Assembly: GCA_964620345.1 (NCBI GenBank)
Contig: CAZUHK010000004.1
Location: 1-54,088 of the forward strand
From: CAZUHK01 sp964620345
GTDB taxonomy: Bacteria; Planctomycetota; Phycisphaerae; Phycisphaerales; Zrk34
DNA: 54,088 nt
Direction of reading: 5' to 3'
Shown: positions 36,007 to 44,408 of the stretch, piece by piece
Position numbering within the stretch: position 1 is the stretch's first letter
Layout: the number at the start of each line of letters is the position of its first letter
Made by a program: the position numbers and the translations under genes
The notes under the pieces: generated by a model
The model's input: the letters and a program-made list of their open reading frames with translations, nothing else
Told to the model about the DNA's origin: nothing
Databases searched by the model: none

Positions 36007-38757
36007 TCACTGCCCGGCGTTGAAGGCGATCTGGCTCAGCGACGCCAAGGCGGACTGCTGGTCCTGCAACTGGGCGAGCGTGGTCTCCATCGTGGCGAAC
36101 TGTCGCTCGAGGCGTTGGCGTTTGCCCGCGAGCAGCGTGTTGAGCTGTTCGATGCGGTTGTTGCTCAGCTCGATCTGGGCGTCGATGCGGTTGGTGGCGT
36201 TGGTCAGCGTGCCGTCGATCGAATCGGTCAGGCCCTTGAGCAGTTGTTCGAGCGTCGCGCCCACGCCGCGCGCTGTGACGTTCGATCCCGAGGCGGGCAC
36301 GGTCACGCCGGGCGCGATCTGCTGTTCGCTGCCGGCCGACTCGGCCTTGAGGGAGAACAGCTCGGTGACCGCGTCGAGGTCGGTGCTGATCGCCTCGCGC
36401 AGGCGATTCTCATCAAACGTGAGCTTCGAGTCGGCGCCGACGCGAACGCCGACCTGAAACAGCCGCGTGTATTGGCCCGAAACATCTGAGTATTCCTGGG
36501 TGGCCGCGTCGAGCAGGCGACGGCGGACCGCGGCGAGCGTCGGGTCGCCCAGCAGCAGGCCGCGCTCTTCTTCCTCGGCGTCGAAGCTGTCCAGCGCGCT
36601 GATGCGGTCCATCACGCCGTTGAAATCATCGACGAACTTCTGCACCGCATCGACGATCGAACCGGTATCGCGCGAGATGGTCAGTGAGGTGGCGCTGTTG
36701 CTCGTGCCATTGAGGTCGATGCTCACGCCGGCGATGGTGTCGTTCAGCGAGTTGGCCGAGCTGGTCAGCAGCACGGCCTGGGCCGGGTCGGCCGAGCCGA
36801 AGAAGACCACGGCGTCGCGGCCCTCGACCAGCGTGTCGGTGCGCAGGTCCAGTCCGCCGTCGTCGATCAGCACGCGGCCGGCGCGGCCCGAGGCGTCGGC
36901 GCTCAAGCTCAGGCGGAACGGCGCGCTGCCCGAGCCATCGTTGATGACGGTGGTCGAGAGGCCGACGTCCGCGGCGTTGAGCTTGTCGGCGATGTCCTGC
37001 AGGGTGTCGGTGGCTTCGATCTCGACGGCTTTTTCGAACGCCCCGTCGATCACCCCGCCGCCGGCGGTGCCGAGGATGCCCAGGTCCGCGGCGGTGGTGT
37101 CGCCGTCTTCCTCGACCTTCATGTCCAGCGCCCCGCCGGCGGTGTCGGTCAGCAGCAGGCCGTCGCCGGTGTCATTGATCGAGGCGGTGATGCCGGTGGG
37201 CCGGCTGTTGATCTCTGCGATGACCTGACCGAGCGTGGCCTCGCCCTGGGTGAGGTCGACGCTGGCGGTGACGCCGGCCGAATCGGTCAGGGTAAACCTG
37301 CCCGACGCGACGCCGCGCCCGCCGTTGAGCGCATCCAGCCGCGTGCCGGCGGAGATGTAGGCGAAGTCCAGGTCGCCCGAGTCGGCCGCGCCGTCGGCGA
37401 AGCTGCCGGCCAGGCCGAACGTGGCCGCGAGATTGCCCGTGGCATCGGCGATGCTCAGCGCGGCGCCGTTGTCGGCGGTGATCGCGATGCCGTTGCCCGC
37501 GCGGTTGAGCGCCGCGGTCACGCCGGCCCCCGCGGCGTTGATCGTGTCGATCGCATCACTGAAGCTGCGCGCGGCCGAAAGATCGACGCTCTGCGGCCCC
37601 GAGCCGGTGTCGAACGTCACCTCGCCGGCCGCCACCGCGGTAGTGCCCGACAGGTTGCGAATCAGCTTGGACCCCATCGCCGCGAGGATGCGCTCGCCGC
37701 TGTACGTCGCGCCCCCGCTGCCTTCGAGGCCCAGGTCCGCCGCGGCGGTCGAGCCGTTGAGCGCCGCGACGGTGAAGCCCCCGGCGCCGCTGAGGGTGAT
37801 CGACACGCCGTCGCCCCCGATCGACGCGGTCACCGACGTGTTGCCCGAGGCGTTGTTGATCGCATCGAGCACGTCCTTCACGCTGTCCGCCGCGTCGAGC
37901 GAGACGTTGAAATTGCTCGTGCCATCGTCGATCGAAAGGTCGTCCTGCCCGCCGCCCAGGGCGCGCACGCCGTGGCCGTCGTTCAGCGCGGTCAGCGGCG
38001 AGGCCTCGGCCAGGCGGTTGATCTGTGTGCCGGTAATGGCGTCGCCGCCGGCGGAGTTGCCCGCGATGCCCAGCGACGTGGCCGTGCCCGTCGAGCCGAC
38101 GTTGGCGATCAGCAGGTCGTTCGCCGTCGAGCCGGTGTTGTCGGTGATCGCCAGCCGATCGCCCTGCACGCCGGCGGTGACCGCGATGCCCCCGGCGTTG
38201 TTGATCTGGCTCACCACGTCATCGAGCGTCACGGCCCGGCTCAAGTCCACCTCGGCCGTGGCCCCCGAGCGGTCGGTGATGCGGATCTTGCCCCGGCTCA
38301 CGCCGGCAAAGCCGTTGAGCTCCGCCAGCTCCACCTCGCGGTCCAGCCGGCCCTGGGCCGACTCCACGCGGATGCTCGTGTCGGTGCCGAACGCCGTCGT
38401 GGCCGCGTCGGTGAACCCGCGCGTGATCATCTGGTGGGAGCTGACCAGCCGATCCACCGTGAACTGATAAGTGCCCTGCGGCGCATCGGCGTCGGCCGTG
38501 GCGCTGAGCACATCGGGGTTGCTCGACGCCGCGCGCTTCGCCGCGAAGCTGTCGGACTTCACAAACGCATCGGCCGAGGTCTGCAAAGACAGCAGCCGGG
38601 CGTTCACATCCAGAAAGCCCGTCTTCTGACTGCTGAGCACCTGCACCTGCTGCTCGACAAGCTGGCGCGGCCGCGCCTCGATCTGAATCAACTGATCGAT
38701 GATGCTCTGGGTATCCAGCCCGCTGATCAGGCCGATGCCCGAACTGATGGTGCCCAT
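36007..38757 (-). CDS. fliD: Flagellar filament capping protein FliD, long form
   Basis: Cap at the filament tip that inserts flagellin subunits. The 916 residues begin SSGIGLISGLDTQSIIDQLI, the FliD N-terminal signature, followed by a coiled coil. Several flagellin hook-IN-like repeats follow, with ITASINDTGDGLLLTDTAGG the clearest near residue 525, each carrying a short G(D/N)G(L/I)xLTDxxG core. The C-terminal coiled coil is rich in Gln. Typical FliD is 450-700 residues, so the middle is expanded by repeat duplication. The ATG at 38757 gives the conserved N-terminus; an in-frame extension upstream lacks support. fliS follows. Confidence 0.92.
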   Translation of the reverse strand: MGTISSGIGLISGLDTQSIIDQLIQIEARPRQLVEQQVQVLSSQKTGFLDVNARLLSLQTSADAFVKSDSFAAKRAASSNPDVLSATADADAPQGTYQFTVDRLVSSHQMITRGFTDAATTAFGTDTSIRVESAQGRLDREVELAELNGFAGVSRGKIRITDRSGATAEVDLSRAVTLDDVVSQINNAGGIAVTAGVQGDRLAITDNTGSTANDLLIANVGSTGTATSLGIAGNSAGGDAITGTQINRLAEASPLTALNDGHGVRALGGGQDDLSIDDGTSNFNVSLDAADSVKDVLDAINNASGNTSVTASIGGDGVSITLSGAGGFTVAALNGSTAAADLGLEGSGGATYSGERILAAMGSKLIRNLSGTTAVAAGEVTFDTGSGPQSVDLSAARSFSDAIDTINAAGAGVTAALNRAGNGIAITADNGAALSIADATGNLAATFGLAGSFADGAADSGDLDFAYISAGTRLDALNGGRGVASGRFTLTDSAGVTASVDLTQGEATLGQVIAEINSRPTGITASINDTGDGLLLTDTAGGALDMKVEEDGDTTAADLGILGTAGGGVIDGAFEKAVEIEATDTLQDIADKLNAADVGLSTTVINDGSGSAPFRLSLSADASGRAGRVLIDDGGLDLRTDTLVEGRDAVVFFGSADPAQAVLLTSSANSLNDTIAGVSIDLNGTSNSATSLTISRDTGSIVDAVQKFVDDFNGVMDRISALDSFDAEEEERGLLLGDPTLAAVRRRLLDAATQEYSDVSGQYTRLFQVGVRVGADSKLTFDENRLREAISTDLDAVTELFSLKAESAGSEQQIAPGVTVPASGSNVTARGVGATLEQLLKGLTDSIDGTLTNATNRIDAQIELSNNRIEQLNTLLAGKRQRLERQFATMETTLAQLQDQQSALASLSQIAFNAGQ

Positions 38758-38829
38758 GGTCGTTCGCTCCGTCGTCGACTCGCCGCCGGCCATCCATGCC
38801 GGCGGGCATCGCTCATGCTCGCGCGCCGC

Positions 38830-39045
38830 TCACTGCCTGGGCCCGGCGATCAGGCCCATCGGTCCCGCGTCGTGCGGCGCTTCGCACCGGCCCAGCCGAC
38901 ACGCCCGCCGCCCGTGCGCCGCGCGGAAGCCCAGGTAATCCGACGCCCAGCCCCGCAGGTAGCTCCGGTACATCGCCTGCATCGCCGTGGCCGGTCGGGC
39001 CCGCCGCGCCGTCCGCGGCATCCGCTCGCTGCTGCGCTGCTCCAT
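38830..39045 (-). CDS. Small Arg-rich hypothetical protein
   Basis: A 71-residue frame upstream of fliD starting MEQRSSERMPRTARRARPAT, with YRSYLRGWASDYLGFRAAHG and two Cys in its second half. It would precede fliD on the same strand. I recognise no family, and a short frame in such GC-rich DNA could be chance; the hydrophobic-aromatic second half is the only support. Confidence 0.3.
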   Translation of the reverse strand: MEQRSSERMPRTARRARPATAMQAMYRSYLRGWASDYLGFRAAHGRRACRLGRCEAPHDAGPMGLIAGPRQ

Positions 39046-39260
39046 TGCAACCACCCGCCTTCTGTCGCGACGCACCGCCCCACGCCGACGCCTCGCCGAC
39101 GCGGGCCCGGCCTCGCTCGGTGGTCCGCCAACTGTAACCATCGACTTCTCGGACACCGGCGCTTGAACGCCCGCGCCCGCTCCCGCGCCGCGAGGCCGTC
39201 TGCCCTCTGCATCGACCAACCGCGGCCGCCGGTTAACCCCAAAGATTCATCACAGAGAAC

Positions 39261-39317
39261 CCCGTCCTGCGCAGCAGAGCGCCGCGCTCCGCTCTGCGAA
39301 TCGCTTCGCAGCACGGG
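39261..39317. repeat. Nested hairpin cluster upstream of the nucleoside hydrolase
   Basis: Outer arms CCCGTCCTGCG (39261-39271) and CGCAGCACGGG (39307-39317) enclose two hairpins: GCAGAGCG/CGCTCTGC (39274-39281, 39290-39297) and CTGCGAA-TCGC-TTCGCAG (39294-39311). The overlap allows alternative folds, as in REP-like elements. Confidence 0.5.
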
Positions 39318-39490
39318 TTGGGGAGGGGTGAGCGGGGTTGGCGCCTTCCGCGTCCAGGTCGACCGCCCGCTGGGCCGCATGGAGACCTTCGTCGCCGCCG
39401 CCCGAAGGGAACCGCCCGACGAGACCACCGAGGCGACGTTACAATTCGTCGCGTTGACGACCTGACGCGCCCACGACCGGAGAACACATC

Positions 39491-40408
39491 ATGGCCGCCG
39501 ACACCATCCCCATCCTCTTCGACACCGACATCGGCAACGACATCGACGACGCGGTCGCGCTGGCGTACCTGCTCGCCCAGCCGCGCTGCGAACTGCTGGG
39601 CGTGACGACCGTGACCGGCCAGACGAGCCAGCGCGCGGCGCTGGCCGCGGCGATCTGCGACGACGCGGGCCGCGGCGACATCCCGATCCACGCCGGCGCG
39701 CCGGGACCGCTGGCCCACGGCCCGGGGCAGCCGCACGTGCCGCAGTACCGCGCCCTGGCCGACCACGCCCACCGAGCCGAGTTTCCCGACCCGCACGCGG
39801 TCGAGTTTCTCCGCCGGACCATCCGCGACCGCCCCGGGGAAATCACACTCCTGGCGGTTGGGCCGATGACCAACCTGGCGCTGCTGTTCGCGGCCGACCC
39901 GGACGTGGCGAAGATGCTCCATCGGCTCGTGATGATGTGCGGCGTGTTCGGCCGAAGCGACACCGGCCGGCGGTTCCCGGTCGGCATGCGCGAATGGAAC
40001 GCGCTGTGCGACCCGCTGGCGTTGAAGCTGGTCTTCGACGCCGACCCACCGGCGCTGATCAGCGTCGGGCTCGACGTGACGACGCAATGCAAGATGCCGG
40101 CCGAGGCGGTGCGCGAACGGTTCAGCGACATCGGCGGGCCGATGCAGCGCGTGCTCGACTTCGCCGAGGTCTATTTCACCCAACGCGATCAGATCACCTT
40201 CCACGACCCCCTCGCCGCCGCGCTCATCTTCGAGCCGGACCTCTGCGAACTGGCGGCCACCACGATCAAGGCCGAGCCCGGCCCCGGCGACCTCGCCGGC
40301 CTGACCCACGCCGCCGGCGACACCGGCCCCCACCACATCGCCACCGCCGTCGACCCCGACCACTTCTTCGACCACTACTTCCAAACCGTCGACGCCCACC
40401 GACAGTAA
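39491..40408 (+). CDS. Inosine-uridine preferring nucleoside hydrolase
   Basis: A 305-residue calcium-dependent enzyme that splits ribonucleosides to base and ribose. The signature DTDIGNDIDDAVAL (about 10-23) supplies the Ca2+/ribose-binding Asp cluster. LAVGPMTNLALL and WNALCDPLAL follow, and the late HDPLAAAL carries the Asp seen in the family. Length fits. It stands alone, convergent with the PDZ-protein operon; purine/pyrimidine salvage is the likely role. Confidence 0.93.
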   Translation: MAADTIPILFDTDIGNDIDDAVALAYLLAQPRCELLGVTTVTGQTSQRAALAAAICDDAGRGDIPIHAGAPGPLAHGPGQPHVPQYRALADHAHRAEFPDPHAVEFLRRTIRDRPGEITLLAVGPMTNLALLFAADPDVAKMLHRLVMMCGVFGRSDTGRRFPVGMREWNALCDPLALKLVFDADPPALISVGLDVTTQCKMPAEAVRERFSDIGGPMQRVLDFAEVYFTQRDQITFHDPLAAALIFEPDLCELAATTIKAEPGPGDLAGLTHAAGDTGPHHIATAVDPDHFFDHYFQTVDAHRQ

Positions 40409-40470
40409 CCCGCGAAGCGAGCGTTCGGCGTCCCCCAGCCGCCGCGCCCCTTAATCCTGTTGCTCCCCCT

Positions 40471-40550
40471 ACTCGTCCTCGTAATCGATCACGAAGCGGC
40501 GAAACCCGAATCGCGTACGAGGATGAGTACGAGTACAAGGACGAGGACGG
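40471..40550. repeat. Degenerate 6-nt arrays in inverted arms (locus H)
   Basis: Left arm 40471-40488: ACTCGT, CCTCGT, AATCGA. Right arm 40517-40550: ACGAGG, ATGAGT, ACGAGT, ACAAGG, ACGAGG, ACGG. The period is 6 nt and the arms are reverse complements. The locus lies between the convergent nucleoside-hydrolase and PDZ-protein genes. Confidence 0.8.
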
Positions 40551-40557
40551 CCCGGGG

Positions 40558-41835
40558 TCAATCGGCCTGCTCTTGCTCGGCGGGGGCTTGCTCATCGCCG
40601 TTTGGCGCTTCGTCTTCAGCTTCGTCCGGCGGCGGGGCGTCGTCGCGCGCGTCGGCGGGCTGATCGCCATCGGACTCGGGCTTGGGCTTATCCTTTTTCT
40701 TGGGCTTGCCGAACGGGCCGGTGGCGAGGGTGAGCTCGGCGTCCTGTGCGTCGGCCTCATCGCGGCGGTAGGTGAGGGTGATGGTGTCGTCCGCGACGTA
40801 CTTGCCCAATTCGAGGCGGAGGTCGGCCATGGAGTCGATCGTTTGGCCGTTGATCGCGACGATGACATCGCCCTGCTCCAGCCCGGCCTTCCGGGCGGGG
40901 CTGGCCGGCAGGACGCGCTCGATCCGCACGCCGCCGTCCTCGAGCGTTTTGGGCGAGGGCAGCACGCCCATCAGGCCCCGCCGCAGGTGCTCGCCCTGCT
41001 TCATGCGTTCGATGAGCCGGTCGGCGTCGTGCAGCGTGATGGCGAAGCCGATGCCCGAGTCGTACCATTCGCTGCCGGCCCCGGCGCCAGCGCCCCGGGC
41101 GCGGGGGCTGAGCGGGACGCAGATGCCCAGGATCCGTCCGTCGAGATCGACCAGCGGCCCGCCGTAGTTGGCGGGGCTGAGGTTCGCATCGGTCTGCAGC
41201 GCTCGGCCGCCGGCGCGGTGCTTGGCGCTGATGATGCCCGCGGAGATGGCCGGCTCGTCCCCGCCGTAGCCCACGCCCGCGCTGATCGCCCACTGGCCGA
41301 TGCGCACCGTCGCCGGGTCGGCGAAGCGCGGCACGGGCAGGTCGCTCACGCCGTCCACTTTGAGCAGGCAGATCTTCCGCGTCTCATCGCGGCCGACCAG
41401 CTTGGCGACCTTCTGCGTGCCATCGGGCAGTTGGACGGTGATGATGCGCGGCTTGCGGATGAAGTTGAACGTGCTGGTGACGATGTAGCCATCGGCCGAG
41501 AGGATCAGGCCGGTGGTCGGCCCTTCGCCGGGGTTGGCCAGGCCCCCGATCTGCCGGCGCCGGCGCGGGTCGGTCGGCATCGCCACGCCGCCGACGGTGT
41601 CGATGGTGACCATGTACGGCTGGACCTTATCGACCGCAACGCGGAACGCGCGCGGCGCGAGCATGTAGCCGATGTTCACCGATTCGGCCAAGGCCACCGA
41701 AGCGGTGGCCAAAGCAAGAAAGCCGAAAAGCAGGAAAACAGAACGGCGGCGATCGGACGGGCGCCGAACCGCGACTCCGGCCATGGACCCGATGCATTGG
41801 GGCTTTCCTGCTTTTCTGCTTTCCTGCTTTTTCAT
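40558..41835 (-). CDS. Trypsin-like PDZ protein with degenerate active site (pseudo-protease)
   Basis: A 425-residue HtrA-like secreted protein. The long signal peptide is encoded by both arms of repeat locus E: Lys-rich start MKKQESRKAGKP, hydrophobic VFLLFGFLALATASVALA. The protease fold is visible, but the His position reads GYIVTSTFNF instead of a TNxHV motif, and the Ser motif reads SPANYGGPL instead of GNSGGPL, so the nucleophile is gone. A PDZ domain (about 290-370, AGLEQGDVIVAINGQTI) and an acidic Pro-rich tail follow. The start at 41835 overlaps the previous stop (ATGA). It probably binds rather than cleaves. Confidence 0.85.
   Translation of the reverse strand: MKKQESRKAGKPQCIGSMAGVAVRRPSDRRRSVFLLFGFLALATASVALAESVNIGYMLAPRAFRVAVDKVQPYMVTIDTVGGVAMPTDPRRRRQIGGLANPGEGPTTGLILSADGYIVTSTFNFIRKPRIITVQLPDGTQKVAKLVGRDETRKICLLKVDGVSDLPVPRFADPATVRIGQWAISAGVGYGGDEPAISAGIISAKHRAGGRALQTDANLSPANYGGPLVDLDGRILGICVPLSPRARGAGAGAGSEWYDSGIGFAITLHDADRLIERMKQGEHLRRGLMGVLPSPKTLEDGGVRIERVLPASPARKAGLEQGDVIVAINGQTIDSMADLRLELGKYVADDTITLTYRRDEADAQDAELTLATGPFGKPKKKDKPKPESDGDQPADARDDAPPPDEAEDEAPNGDEQAPAEQEQAD
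41711..41835. repeat. Degenerate 8-nt arrays in inverted arms (locus E), inside a coding region
   Basis: Left arm 41711-41742: AAAGCAAG, AAAGCCGA, AAAGCAGG, AAAACAGA. Right arm 41803-41834: CTTTCCTG, CTTTTCTG, CTTTCCTG, CTTTTTCA. The period is 8 nt and the arms are reverse complements enclosing 60 nt. Read on the minus strand, the right arm encodes the start codon and basic n-region of the pseudo-protease and the left arm its hydrophobic h-region. Confidence 0.9.
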
Positions 41836-42851
41836 TGTTCCCCCTCTGCCTTGGCGGCCTTGATGCGGACACGGAGGATGTCGTCGCCGCGCTTCACGAT
41901 CAGCTCGACCTTGTCGCCGGGCCGCACCTCTTCGAACAGTGCATCGTAATCGCGGACGTTGCGGACCCACTTGCTGTCGAGTTCGAGGATCAGGTCGTCG
42001 GTCTTGAGTCCGGCCTGGGCGGCGGGGGAGCCGGCGACAACGGTGTCGATGTACGCCGGGGCGCGCTTGGAGCCGATGCGGAACAGGCGGATGCCCAGCT
42101 CCGGCTTGCCGCGCGAGGCGTTGGGCTGGCCGTTGTCGTCGGTGGCGATCTGCGATTCGCCGGCGACGAACCCGGCGAGCAGGTCGTTGGGGATCGCGTA
42201 GTTCAGGCGGGTGTTGGTCGCCTGGGATTCGAGCACCTTGCCGAGCATGCCCGCGAGCCGGCCGTCGATCGTGACCAGCGCCCCGCCGGGCGCGCCGGGG
42301 TTGGAGGTGATCGCATCGATCAGCAGCACCTCGCCCTCGACGTCGAAGTCGGTGGTGGCGCGTTTCTTGGTGTCCAGTTCAGCCCGGAGCGAGACGATGC
42401 CGAAGTTCACGCTCAACGGTTCTTCGGGGTCGGCGACGTTGAAGGCGTTGCTCAGCGCCATGACCCAGTCGCCGGGCCGCGCCACGGGCTTGGGGGCGAG
42501 GGTGAAGTAGTCGGGGGTGTCGGCGTCGATCTTGAGCAGGGCGATCTGCAGCCCGTCGTCCCGCCGCTCGACGCTGGCGAAGTGGACGTCGCCGTCGGGC
42601 GTGGCGACGCGGATGCGATCGCCGGTGAGGTAGACGCCCTGGGCGGCGAGGATGTGGCCGGCGTCGGAGACGACGATGCCCGTGGCGTAGCCGTGCTCCC
42701 GCCCGATGCCCCCGCCGTAGATCTTCACGCACCGCGCCTGGGCCTCGGCCAAAGCACGCTGGACCAGGTTGGGCTGCTGTTGGTCCTGCGCCAAAGCAGA
42801 CGCGGCAAGCCATGCGACCAACAGGATGGAGGGGCGAATCAGACGGCTCAT
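41832..42851 (-). CDS. Trypsin-like PDZ protein with degenerate active site
   Basis: A 339-residue secreted protein (signal peptide PSILLVAWLAASALAQ) with a chymotrypsin-like fold and C-terminal PDZ (about 250-325). The catalytic Ser motif reads SNPGAPGGALV, with Pro in place of the Ser of GNSGGP, and the His position reads GHILAAQGVY. It should not be a serine protease. It is flanked and overlapped (ATGA) by an intact protease gene upstream and another degenerate one downstream, so the three products may form a complex. Confidence 0.85.
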   Translation of the reverse strand: MSRLIRPSILLVAWLAASALAQDQQQPNLVQRALAEAQARCVKIYGGGIGREHGYATGIVVSDAGHILAAQGVYLTGDRIRVATPDGDVHFASVERRDDGLQIALLKIDADTPDYFTLAPKPVARPGDWVMALSNAFNVADPEEPLSVNFGIVSLRAELDTKKRATTDFDVEGEVLLIDAITSNPGAPGGALVTIDGRLAGMLGKVLESQATNTRLNYAIPNDLLAGFVAGESQIATDDNGQPNASRGKPELGIRLFRIGSKRAPAYIDTVVAGSPAAQAGLKTDDLILELDSKWVRNVRDYDALFEEVRPGDKVELIVKRGDDILRVRIKAAKAEGEQ

Positions 42852-44344
42852 GGTTTCTTGATCCATTCGGCGGCGAGCAGGCGCTGATCGAATTGGCCGA
42901 ACAGATCGAGCACGCTCAGCCAGGCATGGGCGACGGCGTCGTCTTGAAAGACGAGCTCGAACTGGTAGGCCCGCCAGCCGTTGACCCGATCGCCGCCGAG
43001 CAGGGTGATTTTCTTGAACGGCGCTTCGCCGGCCGCGCCCGCGGCCTCGGCGGCCCGCTTGAGCTTGAGGTACGCCGCGGCATCGACCAACCGCGCGTTG
43101 AGGTCGCTGGCCTGATCGGCGCCCCGCGGCGGATTCCAGCGTGCCAAGAGCACCTGCGCGACCTGGGCGTTGACTTGCTCGAACTGGATGCGGCCCTGGC
43201 TGGCGAGGTCGAGCTTCGGGCCGGTCGGCAGGTTCGGCCGGCGCGGCTGATCGGGCTGACCGCGGCGCCGCGGCTTGGGCGGCTGCTTGTACGGCAGCGC
43301 ATTGAGTCGCACGTCGGCCTGATGGATCTCGCCGTCGCGCTCCCACGCCACGTCGACCGGCCAGCCCGCGGGCAGCGTCGAAAGGATATTCAGGTATTCG
43401 TTGGCCGAGTCGACCGGCTCGCCGTCGAAGCGGACCAGCCGATCGCCCAGCTCGAAGTCGTGATCTTTGAGCGCGCTGTACTTGGTGTCCATGGCGGTGC
43501 AGACGACCTGCCCGCCGCGCGTGCCGAACACCACGTCGAGCGTGCCGTGCTGGGCGATCTTGGTCGCCAGCAGGTCCGGCAGGAAGTTCTTGGCCTGGTT
43601 GATGCTGATCGCGTAGCCCAGGCCGACGTTCACGCGGCCGCGCTCTTCGAAGCTGCCGCGGCCGTTGATGCCGATCACTTCGCCGGCGAGGTTGAACAGC
43701 GGCCCGCCGGAGTTGCCGGGGTTGATCGACGAATCGATCTGGATGCAATCGCCGTAGACCAGGAAGTTGCCATCACCGGCACCGCCCTGGTATCGCTCGA
43801 CGCCGCTGACGATCCCGAGCGTGACGGTGGGCGTCTGGTCCTCGGCCAGGGCGAAGGGGTTGCCCATGGCCATGGCGAAGTCGCCGACCTTCACGTCGTC
43901 CGAATCGCCCAGCGGCGCGTGGGGCCAGGCGTCCTTGCCCTGGAGCTGGATGACGGCCAGGTCGCCGCCGGGGTCGATGCCGATCAGCCGCCAGCGGTAG
44001 AGCTTGCGGTCGGCCAGGCCGGCCCAGCCCTTGGCGCCGCCGGCGCCGGCCACGACGTGGTAATTGGTCAACACGAAGCCGGCCTCATCGAACAGCACGC
44101 CGCTGCCGCCGCCTTTGCTCACCTGCTCGCCGTAGATCGCCACGACCGTGGGGTACACCCGCTCGATCACGCGGACGCGCGCCGCCTCCGCGGCCTTGAC
44201 CAGCGCCAGCTCCGAGGCGTCGATCTCATCGGCGCCGCTGGACGGGGACGAAGCCACGAAGCACACGAAACACACGAAAATCACAAAGCGAAATGGACTC
44301 GTGCGGCCCCGACGCCGTTCATGTTTTGCTGCCAGCCGTTCCAA
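42848..44344 (-). CDS. Secreted trypsin-like serine protease with PDZ-like region, intact triad
   Basis: A 498-residue HtrA/DegP-like protease. Seen are GFVLTNYHVV (His), GGDLAVIQL (Asp) and INPGNSGGPLFN (Ser), then a degenerate PDZ-like part and a Pro/Arg-rich linker near 350-375. The signal peptide (FRFVIFVCFVCFVASSPSSG) is built from 9-nt units of repeat locus F and preceded by a basic n-region. The start is a TTG at 44344; no ATG is in frame before the signal peptide. It is probably the only active member of the three-gene protease set. Confidence 0.88.
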   Translation of the reverse strand: MERLAAKHERRRGRTSPFRFVIFVCFVCFVASSPSSGADEIDASELALVKAAEAARVRVIERVYPTVVAIYGEQVSKGGGSGVLFDEAGFVLTNYHVVAGAGGAKGWAGLADRKLYRWRLIGIDPGGDLAVIQLQGKDAWPHAPLGDSDDVKVGDFAMAMGNPFALAEDQTPTVTLGIVSGVERYQGGAGDGNFLVYGDCIQIDSSINPGNSGGPLFNLAGEVIGINGRGSFEERGRVNVGLGYAISINQAKNFLPDLLATKIAQHGTLDVVFGTRGGQVVCTAMDTKYSALKDHDFELGDRLVRFDGEPVDSANEYLNILSTLPAGWPVDVAWERDGEIHQADVRLNALPYKQPPKPRRRGQPDQPRRPNLPTGPKLDLASQGRIQFEQVNAQVAQVLLARWNPPRGADQASDLNARLVDAAAYLKLKRAAEAAGAAGEAPFKKITLLGGDRVNGWRAYQFELVFQDDAVAHAWLSVLDLFGQFDQRLLAAEWIKKP

Positions 44345-44386
44345 TTGGTGCTCTTTGTGTCTTCGTGTCTTCGTGTGCTTCGTGGC
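44255..44386. repeat. Degenerate 8-9-nt arrays in inverted arms (locus F), partly coding
   Basis: Left arm 44255-44288: CACGAAG, CACACGAAA, CACACGAAA, ATCACAAAG. Right arm 44353-44386: CTTTGTGT, CTTCGTGT, CTTCGTGTG, CTTCGTGGC. The arms enclose 64 nt. Because 9 is a multiple of 3, the left arm read backwards gives the tripeptide-like series FVI FVC FVC FVA, the protease signal peptide. Confidence 0.88.
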
Positions 44387-44408
44387 GATTCACCGGCATG
44401 TCCGACGA

